Shown here: positions 17,088 through 25,727 of the stretch, piece by piece
Numbering within the stretch: the stretch's first letter is position 1
How the letters are laid out: every line of letters begins with the position of its first letter
Source: Kocuria rosea
GTDB lineage: Bacteria > Actinomycetota > Actinomycetes > Actinomycetales > Micrococcaceae
NCBI RefSeq assembly: GCF_006094695.1
Contig: NZ_CP035103.1
Location: forward strand, 1,612,001-1,676,000
Reading direction: 5' to 3'
DNA length: 64,000 bases
Position numbers and translations under genes: made by a program
Notes under the pieces: generated by a model
Told to the model about the DNA's origin: nothing
What the model saw: only the letters and a program-made list of their open reading frames with translations
Database searches by the model: none

Positions 17088-18036
17088 GATCGGATCGAAC
17101 GCGGCCGTCATGCGGCGGTGGCTCGACCTGGCCCACCGTGATCTCGTGCGCCACAGCCCCGTCCTCAACGCCCTCAACGTCTTCCCGGTCGCGGACGCCG
17201 ACACCGGGACCAACCTCGCGACCACCGTGCGCGCCGCCGCCGAGGCCGCCGCCGTGCTCGAGACCGGCGACGTCGGGGAGCTGCTCTCCCTCGCCGGCCA
17301 GGCCGCCCTCGAGGAGGCCCGCGGCAACTCGGGCACCCTGTTCTCCGTCTTCCTCACGGCCGTGGGCCGCTCCCTCGAGGGGAGCACCAGGATGAGCGCC
17401 GAGTCCGTCCGGCTGGCCCTGCACGCCGGCCACGTGCGCGCCTGGAGCGTCCTGACGGACCCCGTGGACGGGACCATGCTCTCCGTCCTGGAGGCCGCCG
17501 CCGCCGTGCCCGTGCCGCAGGGCGTGGAGGACGGGTCCAACCAGCAGCTCAAGGAGTTCCTGGCCGGCGTCAGCACCGCCGCCCGCGCCGCGGTCCTCGT
17601 CACCCCGGACCAGCTCGAGATCCTGCGCGAGACCGGCACGGTCGACGCCGGCGCCCTGGGCATGCTCGTGGTCTTCGACGCCCTGGCCCGCACCGTGGGC
17701 GGCGACGACGCCGGCGACGAGAACGCCCTCGACGCGCTGATCGACGCCGCCGCGGCCCGGGCCGCCGGCGCCGGGGACGCCCCGCACACCGTGCACGGCG
17801 GCGTGGAGGTGATGTGCACCGTGGAGCTCACCCCGCTGGACGCCGCGGAGCTGCGCCACGAGCTCAGCGAGGTGGGCACCAGCGTGATCATGAGCGCGGT
17901 GACCGAGACGGGGGACGGCTACCGCTGGCGCGTGCACGTCCACGTGCCGCGGCCCGAGGACGCCCTCACCGTGATCGGCGCCCGCGGCAAGGCCGTGAAC
18001 CTCACGGTGACCTCCCTCTCGGAGGCGGACGGATGA
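17077..18036 (+). CDS. DAK2/DhaL domain protein, short form
   Basis: Residues 1-190 are a DhaL-type kinase domain with the metal-binding aspartates in NVFPVADADTGTN (Asp40, Asp42) and the EEARGNSGTLFS nucleotide site. Residues 230-319 match the middle domain of FakA-like fatty-acid kinases. The protein stops at 319 residues, while FakA/YloV proteins are about 550, so the C-terminal domain that contacts FakB is missing. I chose TTG 17077, ten bases after GAAGGA, because conserved sequence begins before the first ATG at 17110. Position between thiL and recG is typical for the family. Fatty-acid phosphorylation is possible but unproven. Confidence 0.8.
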   Translation: MNHRIGSNAAVMRRWLDLAHRDLVRHSPVLNALNVFPVADADTGTNLATTVRAAAEAAAVLETGDVGELLSLAGQAALEEARGNSGTLFSVFLTAVGRSLEGSTRMSAESVRLALHAGHVRAWSVLTDPVDGTMLSVLEAAAAVPVPQGVEDGSNQQLKEFLAGVSTAARAAVLVTPDQLEILRETGTVDAGALGMLVVFDALARTVGGDDAGDENALDALIDAAAARAAGAGDAPHTVHGGVEVMCTVELTPLDAAELRHELSEVGTSVIMSAVTETGDGYRWRVHVHVPRPEDALTVIGARGKAVNLTVTSLSEADG

Positions 18037-18048
18037 GGCACCCCTGAG

Positions 18049-20346
18049 ATGACTCCGACCCACGGCGGCGGGGCGTTCCCCGACCCGGTCTCCGAGCTCG
18101 ACCAGCCGCTGGCCCGGCTGCTGGGGCGGACCACGGCCGATCAGCTGGCCCGGCAGCTCTCGGTGTCCACGATCGGGCAGCTGCTCGACCACTTCCCCCG
18201 CCGGTACATGCCGCGGGGCGAGCTCACCCCGTTCTCGGAGCTGCGCATCGACCAGCAGGTCACCATCGTGGCCGAGGTCGTGCACGCCTCCACCCGCCAG
18301 ATGCGCTCGCGGCGCGGGTCCATCACGGACGTGGTGATCACGGACCGCGTCTCCTCCGACCCGCAGCGGCTCTTCGCGGACGGCGACCCGGGCCCCGGCC
18401 GGACGATGCGGCTGAGCTTCTTCAACGCCTGGACCGCCGCCAGGGACCTGCCCCCCGGAACGCACGCCCTGTTCTCCGGGAAGGTCGGGCTGTACAACGG
18501 CGGCGTGACCATGACGAACCCGCACTACGCGATCCTCGACCCGGACGCCCCGGAGGCCGGGGAGACCGCCGAGGAGCGGGCGGGCCGGCCCATCCCGATC
18601 TACCCGGCCACGGCCAAGCTGACCACGGACAAGATCGCCCGCGCCGTGCACTCGCTGCTGCCCGTCGTGGACTTCGGGGCCGTCCCGGACCCGCTGCCGG
18701 ACGGGATCCGGGAGCGGGAAGGGCTCATGGGGCTCGAGGAGGCGTACTGGCAGGTCCACCGCCCGAGGGACACCCGGGCGCACGGGGAGGCGCGCCGCCG
18801 GTTCCGCTACCAGGAGGCGTTCCTGCTCCAGTGCGCCCTGGCTCGCCGCCGCGCCGAGCTCGCCGCCCACCCCACGACCGCCCGCCCGGGCGTCCCCGCG
18901 GGGGTGCTCGCCCGGTTCGACGCCGGGCTGCCCTTCGAGCTCACCGCCGGGCAGCGGACCGTTGGGGAGGAGCTCGCCGCGGAGCTCGCGGGCACCCGCC
19001 CCATGAACCGGCTGCTCCAGGGCGACGTCGGCTCGGGCAAGACGCTCGTGGCCCTGCGCGCGATGCTGCAGGTCGTGGACTCCGGCGCGCAGGCCGCGCT
19101 GCTGGCCCCCACCGAGGTGCTCGCCGCCCAGCACCACGGCTCCGTGGTCCGCTCCCTGGGCCCGCTCGCGCAGGCCGGCCTGCTCGGCGGGGACCCGGAC
19201 GGCACGCAGGTCGTGCTGCTCACGGGGTCCATGGGCGCCGCGGCGCGCAAGCGGGCCCTGCTGCGGATTGCGTCGGGGGAGGCCGGGATCGTCATCGGCA
19301 CCCACGCCCTGCTCTCCGAGGTCGTCCAGTTCGCCGACCTCGGACTGGTCGTGGTGGACGAGCAGCACCGCTTCGGCGTCGAGCAGCGCGACCGGCTGCG
19401 GGACAAGGCCGGGCGGCCCCCGCACCTGCTGGTGATGACCGCGACCCCCATCCCGCGCACCGTGGCGATGACCGTCTTCGGCGACCTGGACGTCTCCGTC
19501 CTCGACGAGCTCCCGGCCGGCCGGCAGCCGATCGCCACCCACACCGTGGGGCTCGTGGAGCACCCGGGCTGGGAGCGGCGCCTGTGGCGGCGCGCCCGGG
19601 AGGAGATCGACGCGGGCCGCCAGGTCTACGTGGTCGCGCCCAAGATCGGCGACGACGACGAGCCCCCGCCCCACGCCTCCCTCGCGGAGTCCGCACTCGC
19701 GGCGGCCTCCGAGGACGAGGAGTCCGAGGCGACGATGGCGTCCGTCACCTGGCTCGCCGAGCTCGTGGCCGCCGAGCCCGTCCTGGCCGGCGTGCGCGCC
19801 GAGGTGCTGCACGGCCGGCTCGACACGGACCGGAAGTCCCGGCTCATGGAGGAGTTCGCGGCCGGGGACGTGCAGCTGCTCGTGTGCACCACCGTGGTCG
19901 AGGTCGGCGTGGACGTGCCCAACGCCACGCTGATGATCATCGTCGACGCCGACCGGTTCGGCATCTCCCAGCTGCACCAGCTGCGCGGCCGGATCGGGCG
20001 CGGCGGGCACGCCGGGACGTGCCTGCTCGTCACCCGGCGCCCCGCCGAGCACCCGTCGCGGGAGCGGATCGAGGTGGTGGCCGGGTCCACGGACGGCTTC
20101 GAGCTGGCCCGGGCGGACCTCGAGCTGCGCCGCGAGGGCGACATCCTCGGCGCCGCGCAGTCCGGCGGCCGCTCCACCCTGCGCCTGCTGCGGGCCCTCG
20201 ACGACGCCGAGCTCATCGAGCGCGCCCGCCGGGACGCCGTGACGATCCTGGGCGAGGACCCCCAGCTGCTGGAGCACCCCGAACTGGCCGAGGCCATCGA
20301 GCGCTACCTCGACCCGGACGCCGAGGCGTTCCTGGACCGGGGCTGA
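18049..20346 (+). CDS. recG: ATP-dependent DNA helicase RecG
   Basis: RecG (765 residues) reverses stalled replication forks and branch-migrates Holliday junctions. It has an N-terminal wedge/OB region (about 1-270, with LLDHFPRRYMPRGE), Walker A GDVGSGKT near residue 325, the DEQH box (VVVDEQHRFGVEQR) and the helicase C-terminal motifs including QLRGRIGRGG. Two inserts are notable: about 20 residues in the OB domain (DRVSSDPQRLFADGDPG) and an acidic insert near residue 550 (DEEPSEATM-like region). It starts 12 bp after the DAK2 gene. Confidence 0.96.
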   Translation: MTPTHGGGAFPDPVSELDQPLARLLGRTTADQLARQLSVSTIGQLLDHFPRRYMPRGELTPFSELRIDQQVTIVAEVVHASTRQMRSRRGSITDVVITDRVSSDPQRLFADGDPGPGRTMRLSFFNAWTAARDLPPGTHALFSGKVGLYNGGVTMTNPHYAILDPDAPEAGETAEERAGRPIPIYPATAKLTTDKIARAVHSLLPVVDFGAVPDPLPDGIREREGLMGLEEAYWQVHRPRDTRAHGEARRRFRYQEAFLLQCALARRRAELAAHPTTARPGVPAGVLARFDAGLPFELTAGQRTVGEELAAELAGTRPMNRLLQGDVGSGKTLVALRAMLQVVDSGAQAALLAPTEVLAAQHHGSVVRSLGPLAQAGLLGGDPDGTQVVLLTGSMGAAARKRALLRIASGEAGIVIGTHALLSEVVQFADLGLVVVDEQHRFGVEQRDRLRDKAGRPPHLLVMTATPIPRTVAMTVFGDLDVSVLDELPAGRQPIATHTVGLVEHPGWERRLWRRAREEIDAGRQVYVVAPKIGDDDEPPPHASLAESALAAASEDEESEATMASVTWLAELVAAEPVLAGVRAEVLHGRLDTDRKSRLMEEFAAGDVQLLVCTTVVEVGVDVPNATLMIIVDADRFGISQLHQLRGRIGRGGHAGTCLLVTRRPAEHPSRERIEVVAGSTDGFELARADLELRREGDILGAAQSGGRSTLRLLRALDDAELIERARRDAVTILGEDPQLLEHPELAEAIERYLDPDAEAFLDRG

Positions 20347-20396
20347 GCCCCCGTGCCGCCGAGCCGCGTGCCGCCGGGCACCCGAGAGGAGCACCC

Positions 20397-20996
20397 ATGA
20401 GCAGGATCATCGCCGGGGCCGCCGGGGGGCTGCGCCTGCAGTCCGTGCCGGGCCGGGACACCCGGCCCACCACCGACCGGGTCAAGGAGTCCCTCTTCGC
20501 GCGGCTCGAGGCGTGGGGCATGCTCCGGGACGCCAGGGTCCTCGACCTCTTCGCGGGCTCCGGGGCCCTCGGCTGCGAGGCCGCGAGCCGCGGCGCGGCC
20601 GCCGTGACCCTCGTGGAGCGGCACGCGGGCGCGGCGCGGGTCTGCCGCGCCAACGCCGCGACGGTCCACCGGGCCCTCGGGCGCGAGGACGTCGTCACGG
20701 TCCGGCACGGGGCGGTGGGCGGCTACCTCGCGGATCCCGCCGAGGGGCCGTGGGACCTCGTGCTGGCCGACCCGCCCTACCCCCTGCCGGAGGCGGAGCT
20801 CGCCGCGGTCCTCGCCCCGCTGGTGGGCCGGCTGCGGGAGGGCGGGGTGCTCGTGGTCGAGCGCTCCACCCGGTCCCCGGAGCCCGGCTGGCCGGCCGGG
20901 CTGCGCCGCTTCGAGCAGAAGCGGCACGGGGAGACCACCGTGTGGTTCGCCGAGACGGACGTCACATCGCCCGCGTCCCCCGGCGCGCCGGACTGA
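20397..20996 (+). CDS. rsmD: 16S rRNA (guanine966-N2)-methyltransferase
   Basis: RsmD methylates G966 of 16S rRNA on the small subunit. The 199-residue protein has the SAM-binding LDLFAGSGALGCEA motif and the catalytic DPPY at residues 125-128. A GAGAGGAG ribosome-binding site precedes ATG 20397. The recG-rsmD order is usual, and coaD, the next gene in many genomes, lies 4 kb further on. Confidence 0.94.
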   Translation: MSRIIAGAAGGLRLQSVPGRDTRPTTDRVKESLFARLEAWGMLRDARVLDLFAGSGALGCEAASRGAAAVTLVERHAGAARVCRANAATVHRALGREDVVTVRHGAVGGYLADPAEGPWDLVLADPPYPLPEAELAAVLAPLVGRLREGGVLVVERSTRSPEPGWPAGLRRFEQKRHGETTVWFAETDVTSPASPGAPD

Positions 20997-21022
20997 CACC
21001 TGCGCCGCTGGGCGCACCCCCT

Positions 21023-21049
21023 TTGACAAGATTCGACAGGCAGCATCGA
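21023..21049 (+). promoter_or_regulatory. Putative promoter for the UDP-glucose dehydrogenase gene
   Basis: A consensus -35 TTGACA (21023-21028) is followed, after 15 bases, by CATCGA (21044-21049) as a weak -10. Transcription would begin near 21056, about 30 nt before the ATG. Confidence 0.45.
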
Positions 21050-21085
21050 GCCCGGGTCAGCGCCCGGGAGGAACGGAGGACGTCC

Positions 21086-22411
21086 ATGAGGATCACGGTT
21101 CTGGGAACGGGCTACCTGGGGGCCACGCACGCCGCGTCGATGGCGGAGATGGGCTTCGAGGTGCTGGGGCTGGACGTGGACCCCGAGAAGGTCGACGCCC
21201 TGTCCCGCGGCGAGCTGCCCTTCCACGAGCCGGGCCTGGGCGAGCTGCTGCGCAAGCACGTGGGCACCGGCCGGCTGCGCTTCACCACGAGCTACGAGGA
21301 GGCCGGCGCCTTCGGCGAAGTCCACTTCGTCGGGGTCGGCACCCCGCAGCGGGCCGGGAGCTTCGCGGCGGACATGCGCTACGTCGACGCCGCGGTCGGC
21401 TCCATCGCCGCGGCCGCCACGAAGGACTGCGTGATCGCCGGCAAGTCCACGGTCCCCGTGGGCTCCGCCCGCCGCCTGGCGGACCTGGCGAAGGCCTCGG
21501 CGCGGGAGGGCGTGGACGTGTCCCTGGTGTGGAACCCCGAGTTCCTGCGCGAGGGCTACGCCGTGGAGGACACCCTGGCCCCGGACCGGATGGTGCTGGG
21601 CTGTCAGGACCCGGCCGCCGAGGCCGTGATGCGCCGGGTCTACGCCCGGCAGCTGGAGGCCGGCGTCCCGCTGATCGTCACCGACTTCGAGACCGCCGAG
21701 CTCGTCAAGGTCGCGGCCAACGCCTTCCTGGCCACCAAGATCTCCTTCATCAACGCCCTGTCCGAGCTCACCGAGGCGGTCGGCGGGGACATCCGCACCC
21801 TGGCCGACGCGATCGGCCTCGACGAGCGGATCGGGCGCAAGTTCCTCAACGCCGGCGTGGGCTTCGGCGGCGGCTGCCTGCCGAAGGACATCCGCGCCCT
21901 GCGCGCCAGGGCCGCGGAGCTCGGGGTGGAGCAGTCGGTGCGCTTCCTCGCGGAGGTCGACGACATCAACGTCCGCCGCCGCGGCCACACGGTGGAGACG
22001 GTCACCCAGATGCTGGGCGGGACCGTGGTGGGCCGGCAGGTCGCCGTGCTCGGGGCGGCCTTCAAGCCGGACTCCGACGACGTGCGCGACTCCCCGGCCC
22101 TGGACATCGCCGCCCGGCTGCACTCGATCGGCGCCGAGGTGGCCGTCTACGACCCCAAGGCCAACGCCAACGCCGCCAAGCGCTATCCGCGCCTGGACTA
22201 CGTGGACTCCCTCGAGGCCGCCGTCACCGGGGCCGAGGTCGTGGTGCTGCTGACCGAGTGGGCCGAGTTCAAGGCGATGACCCCGGAGCAGCTCGACCCG
22301 CTGGTGGCCGTCCCGCAGATCCTCGACGGCCGCAACGTGCTCGACCCCGACCGATGGACCGCGGCCGGCTTCACCTACCGGGCCCTGGGCCGCCGGGCGA
22401 GCGCCGTCTGA
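21086..22411 (+). CDS. UDP-glucose 6-dehydrogenase family protein
   Basis: The 441-residue protein belongs to the UDP-glucose/GDP-mannose dehydrogenases, which oxidise a sugar nucleotide twice with NAD to a uronate. Visible features are the N-terminal Rossmann GTGYLG, the KSTVPVGSA loop, the catalytic cysteine Cys264 (GGGCLPKD) and the C-terminal NAD/UDP-binding domain (LGAAFKPDSDDVRDSP). GGAGGA lies before ATG 21086. No glycosyltransferases adjoin it, so the pathway is unclear; UDP-glucuronate for an envelope polysaccharide is most likely. Confidence 0.9.
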   Translation: MRITVLGTGYLGATHAASMAEMGFEVLGLDVDPEKVDALSRGELPFHEPGLGELLRKHVGTGRLRFTTSYEEAGAFGEVHFVGVGTPQRAGSFAADMRYVDAAVGSIAAAATKDCVIAGKSTVPVGSARRLADLAKASAREGVDVSLVWNPEFLREGYAVEDTLAPDRMVLGCQDPAAEAVMRRVYARQLEAGVPLIVTDFETAELVKVAANAFLATKISFINALSELTEAVGGDIRTLADAIGLDERIGRKFLNAGVGFGGGCLPKDIRALRARAAELGVEQSVRFLAEVDDINVRRRGHTVETVTQMLGGTVVGRQVAVLGAAFKPDSDDVRDSPALDIAARLHSIGAEVAVYDPKANANAAKRYPRLDYVDSLEAAVTGAEVVVLLTEWAEFKAMTPEQLDPLVAVPQILDGRNVLDPDRWTAAGFTYRALGRRASAV

Positions 22412-22440
22412 GCCGCGGCGCGCGGGGCGGCGTCCCGCGC

Positions 22441-22468
22441 GCCGGTTCCCCGCCGCCGGGGAGCCGGC
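22441..22468. terminator. Bidirectional hairpin between convergent genes
   Basis: A 12-bp stem (22441-22452 with 22457-22468, one G-U pair) and a 4-nt loop lie between the dehydrogenase and the aminotransferase, which converge here. Confidence 0.6.
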
Positions 22469-22507
22469 ACGAGGGCGGGCGGCGAGCTCCCCGCCGTGCG
22501 GACCGGC

Positions 22508-23740
22508 TCAGCCGGCCAGCTGCCGCCCGGCCCGCTCCAAAACGTCCAGGCGCTTGCCGAACGAGAAGCGCATCCAGGACGCGTAGCGCTCCCGGTGCTC
22601 CGCGGAGGCGAGGGCCGGCACGGGCACGCCCACCACACCGGCCCGCTCGGCCAGCACCGGCGCCAGGTGCGCGGCGTCCTCGACCCCGTACCGCTCGCAC
22701 AGGCCGCGGACGTCCGCCACGACGAAGAACGTGCCCTGCGGCTCGAACGGCTCGGCGCCCGCCGCGGCCAGGCCCCGCACGAGCACGTCGCGCCGCCGCC
22801 GGAAGTCCTCCGTGAGCCGGTCGTAGAACCCGTCCGGCAGGCCCAGGGCGGTGGCCGCCCCGATCTGCAGCGGCGTGGCGGCGCTGTGCGTGAGATAGGC
22901 CTTCGTGGCGCGCACCGGGCCCACGAGGTGCGCCGGCCCGCTGACCCAGCCCACCCGCCAGCCCGTGACCGAGAAGGACTTGCCCACGGAGGACACGGTG
23001 AGGGTCCGTTCGAAGGCCCCCGGCAGCGCGGCGAGCGGCCGGTGCCCGCCGGCGTAGCGCAGGTGCTCGTAGACCTCGTCGGTCACCACCACGCAGTCGT
23101 GCTCGGCGGCGAGTCCGGCCACGCGGGCCAGGACGGCGTCGTCGAACACCGTCCCGGTCGGGTTGTGCGGGTCGTTGAGGATCACCATGCGGGTGCGGGG
23201 CCCGAAGGCCGCGGCGAGGCGGTCGAGGTCGGGGGAGAAGTGCGGCGGCTCGAGGGGGACCGTGACCAGCCGCGCGCCGGCGAACTCCACCACGGCGCCG
23301 TAGAGGTCGTAGTGCGGCTCGAACACGACCACCTCGTCCCCGGGGCGCAGGAACGCGAGCAGGCTCGCGGCCAGCCCCTCGGACGCGCCCACGGTCACGA
23401 CCACCCCGGAGGCCGGGTCCAGGTCGATCCCGTAGAACCGGTGCTGGTGCGCGGCGACGGCCTCCTGCAGCAGCGGCAGACCCGCCACCGGCGAGTACTG
23501 GTTGCCGCCGCCGTGCAGTGCGGCCGCCGCGGCGTCGAGCATCTCCCGCGGGCCGTCGACGTCCGGGAAGCCCTGGCCCAGGTTGATCGCGCCCGTGCGC
23601 GCGGCCAGCCGTGACATCTCCTCGAAGACGGTCCCGGTGAGCTCCCCGGTGCCGGTCAGCAGACCGCCCCCGCGGGCCATCCGCTCCCACGGGGGGCCGG
23701 ACGTGTGCGTGGACGGGACGGCGGCGTCGGTGGCATCCAT
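22508..23740 (-). CDS. Class I/II PLP-dependent aminotransferase
   Basis: The 410-residue enzyme has fold-type I signatures: INLGQGFPDVDGP near the N-terminus, NDPHNPTGTV, the TDEVYEHL block and the PLP lysine in SSVGKSFSVTGWRVGW. The sequence resembles the YbdL/DapC-like and kynurenine-aminotransferase group; a role as succinyldiaminopimelate or methionine aminotransferase is possible but cannot be fixed from motifs. ATG 23740 is seven bases after a -10 TAGACT, so the mRNA is probably leaderless. It lies 28 bp beyond the WS/DGAT gene but seems to have this promoter of its own. Confidence 0.88.
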   Translation of the reverse strand: MDATDAAVPSTHTSGPPWERMARGGGLLTGTGELTGTVFEEMSRLAARTGAINLGQGFPDVDGPREMLDAAAAALHGGGNQYSPVAGLPLLQEAVAAHQHRFYGIDLDPASGVVVTVGASEGLAASLLAFLRPGDEVVVFEPHYDLYGAVVEFAGARLVTVPLEPPHFSPDLDRLAAAFGPRTRMVILNDPHNPTGTVFDDAVLARVAGLAAEHDCVVVTDEVYEHLRYAGGHRPLAALPGAFERTLTVSSVGKSFSVTGWRVGWVSGPAHLVGPVRATKAYLTHSAATPLQIGAATALGLPDGFYDRLTEDFRRRRDVLVRGLAAAGAEPFEPQGTFFVVADVRGLCERYGVEDAAHLAPVLAERAGVVGVPVPALASAEHRERYASWMRFSFGKRLDVLERAGRQLAG

Positions 23741-23747
23741 GGCCGCC

Positions 23748-23753
23748 AGTCTA
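23748..23753 (-). promoter_or_regulatory. Aminotransferase -10 element, leaderless
   Basis: TAGACT on the minus strand ends seven bases before the ATG at 23740. Confidence 0.5.
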
Positions 23754-23768
23754 GGGTCCCGCGGCGGC

Positions 23769-25106
23769 TCAGGGCGGCGGCCCGGCGCCGAGGCGCACGA
23801 GGGTCCCGGCCAGCCCCTCGACGAACACCGGGAGGTCCGGCACCACGTCGGCGTCGGCCACCACGTCGATGCCCAGGGTCCCCGTGTAGGAGACGACGCC
23901 CACGGCGAGGGCCAGGTTGCCCTGCACGGCGCCGAGCTGGAACAGCTCGAGCACCGGTGCCCCCGCGAAGAGCAGGGGCGCCGCGGGGCCGCGCACGTTG
24001 CTGAGCAGCACGTTGACGAGCCGCTGCCGGTCCATGACCCGGACCATCCAGCGCTGGGCCAGGCGGCCGCCCGGCCGGTACGGCGGACGGGTCCGCTGCC
24101 GGGAGGTGGTGGCCGCGATCCGCCGCAGCCCGGCCACCGGGTCGGGCTCGTCGACGGGCACGGCCACGACGCGCACACCGGCCCGGTTGCCGCCGGCGGG
24201 GTCCCCCGCCGCGCGCACGGAGGCGGCCACCGACACCTTCAGCTCCGGCACGCCGGCCAGCTCGCCGCGCGCGGCCAGCAGCCGCCGGGCGCCGCCCGCC
24301 ACGGCGGTGAGCACCACGTCGTTGACCGTCCCGCCGTGCCGGTGGGCCAGCTCCCGGACCGCCGCCAGGTCGGCGCGCACCAGCACGGCCCGGCGCCGCG
24401 CGCCCACGGGCCGGTTGAGGGACAGCGCCGGGGCGCGGCCCTCCGCGAGCGCGCCGCGGACCTGGGCCGCGGCGCCGAGCAGGCGGGCAGCGGCGCGGGC
24501 CGGAGTGCGGGCCGGAGCGCGGGCCGTGGCAGAAACGGGCGGCGGGCCGCCCGTCCCCGGGCGATCCGGCGCGTCCGGGGCGCGCGGGGCGCCGCCGGGC
24601 TCCGGATCGAACAGGGGCGCGAGCAGGGTCAGGGCCGCGAGACCGTCGGCGAGCACATGGTGCCACCGGATCAGCAGGCCGACCCGGCCGCCGGCGAGGC
24701 CGGGGAGCAGCCACAGCTCCCACAGGGGCCGGTCCCGGGGCAGCGGGACGGCGGCGATCCCGGCGCACACCCGGAGCAGGCTCTCCTCGTCCCCGGGCGG
24801 CGGCACCGGACGGCTGCGCACGTGCCGGGAGACGTCGAAGACCGGGTCGTCGAGCCACACGGGGCGTCCGCCCCCGGGGCGGGTGAGCAGCCGGCGAAGC
24901 GGCCAGACGTCCCGGGTGCGCCGCTCGACGTGCTCCCGCACCTCCGCCAGCCGGACGCGCCCGCCGGCATCGAGGAGGGGACCGGCCTCCAGGAGGGCCA
25001 GGGCCGCGACGTGCATGGGCACCCCGCGCCGCTCCACGCGGAGGTTGGCCTCGTCCAGGGCGCTGATCCGCTCCCCGGTCCGCGCCCGGCGGCACTGCAT
25101 GCCCAT
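23769..25106 (-). CDS. Wax ester synthase/diacylglycerol acyltransferase (WS/DGAT)
   Basis: The 445-residue protein has the WS/DGAT active site HHVLADG (residues 149-155, the HHxxxDG motif), the SALDEANLRVE start typical of the family, and the C-terminal LLSNVRGPAAPLLFAGAP block (consensus near NVPGP). Such enzymes acylate fatty alcohols or diacylglycerol at the membrane to make storage wax esters or triacylglycerol. The middle carries a Pro/Ala-rich linker (ARAPARTPARAAAR). I place the start at ATG 25106 with GGAG upstream; an in-frame GTG at 25166 is the alternative. It diverges from coaD. Confidence 0.86.
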   Translation of the reverse strand: MGMQCRRARTGERISALDEANLRVERRGVPMHVAALALLEAGPLLDAGGRVRLAEVREHVERRTRDVWPLRRLLTRPGGGRPVWLDDPVFDVSRHVRSRPVPPPGDEESLLRVCAGIAAVPLPRDRPLWELWLLPGLAGGRVGLLIRWHHVLADGLAALTLLAPLFDPEPGGAPRAPDAPDRPGTGGPPPVSATARAPARTPARAAARLLGAAAQVRGALAEGRAPALSLNRPVGARRRAVLVRADLAAVRELAHRHGGTVNDVVLTAVAGGARRLLAARGELAGVPELKVSVAASVRAAGDPAGGNRAGVRVVAVPVDEPDPVAGLRRIAATTSRQRTRPPYRPGGRLAQRWMVRVMDRQRLVNVLLSNVRGPAAPLLFAGAPVLELFQLGAVQGNLALAVGVVSYTGTLGIDVVADADVVPDLPVFVEGLAGTLVRLGAGPPP

Positions 25107-25176
25107 GTCGGTGCTCCGCTCTGGCCGGAGGACTCCCTCGTCCACCACGGTACGCCGCCCCGGCACGGAGCGCCCC

Positions 25177-25182
25177 TAGGAT
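25177..25182 (+). promoter_or_regulatory. coaD -10 element, leaderless
   Basis: TAGGAT ends seven bases before ATG 25190. An alternative ATG at 25181 overlaps the hexamer and would not be transcribed. Confidence 0.55.
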
Positions 25183-25189
25183 GGCACCC

Positions 25190-25657
25190 ATGCACCGAGC
25201 GATCTGCCCCGGCTCCTTCGACCCCCTGCACAACGGCCACGTGGAGGTCGTCGCGCGCGCCGCGGCGCTCTTCGACGAGGTCGTCGTCGCGGTCTCCACC
25301 AACCCGCACAAGCGCTACCGCTTCGACGCTGACCGGCGGCTGGCCCTGGTGGCGGAGAGCCTCGCGGACGTCGCCGGCGTCGTCGTCGAGCCCATGGGCG
25401 CGGGCCTGCTCGCGGAGTACGCGGCGCAGCGGGGGGCGGTGGCCCTGGTCAAGGGGCTGCGCTCGGGCGAGGACTTCGAGTACGAGGTGCCGATGGCCAC
25501 GATGAACCGCCACCTCACGGGGGTGGAGACGGTCTTCCTGCCCGGCGACCCCCGGTTCCTGCACCTGTCCTCGACCCTCGTGAAGGAGGTCCAGGGCCTC
25601 GGCGGCGACGTCTCCGGGTTCGTGCCGGCGCCCGTGCTGCGGGCCCTGCAGGGCTGA
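25190..25657 (+). CDS. coaD: Phosphopantetheine adenylyltransferase
   Basis: CoaD adenylylates 4'-phosphopantetheine to dephospho-CoA, the penultimate step of coenzyme A synthesis. The 155-residue protein starts with CPGSFDPLHNGH, containing the nucleotidyltransferase (T/H)xGH motif, and has the LVKGLRSGEDFEYE block and the SSTLVKE (ISSTxVR-like) site near the C-terminus. Length is normal. The start is set by the -10 position. Downstream is the yceD-rpmF-rnc-mutM group. Confidence 0.95.
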   Translation: MHRAICPGSFDPLHNGHVEVVARAAALFDEVVVAVSTNPHKRYRFDADRRLALVAESLADVAGVVVEPMGAGLLAEYAAQRGAVALVKGLRSGEDFEYEVPMATMNRHLTGVETVFLPGDPRFLHLSSTLVKEVQGLGGDVSGFVPAPVLRALQG

Positions 25658-25697
25658 GCGGGCGCGGCCCGTCCCGGCGCGCCCGGACCCGGCCCGT

Positions 25698-25727
25698 TTG
25701 AGAACGCGCGGGGCGGCACGCTAACAT
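25698..25727 (+). promoter_or_regulatory. Promoter of the yceD-rpmF operon
   Basis: TTGAGA (25698-25703), an 18-bp spacer and TAACAT (25722-25727) make one of the best sigma-70-type promoters in the window. The start point would be near 25734, which lies downstream of the first in-frame ATG of yceD. Confidence 0.6.

Noticed and set aside
16483..20394. Antisense open frame of 1303 codons opposite thiL-DAK2-recG
   Set aside because: Same GC3 artefact; no start signal and no recognisable domain, while recG and thiL are certain.
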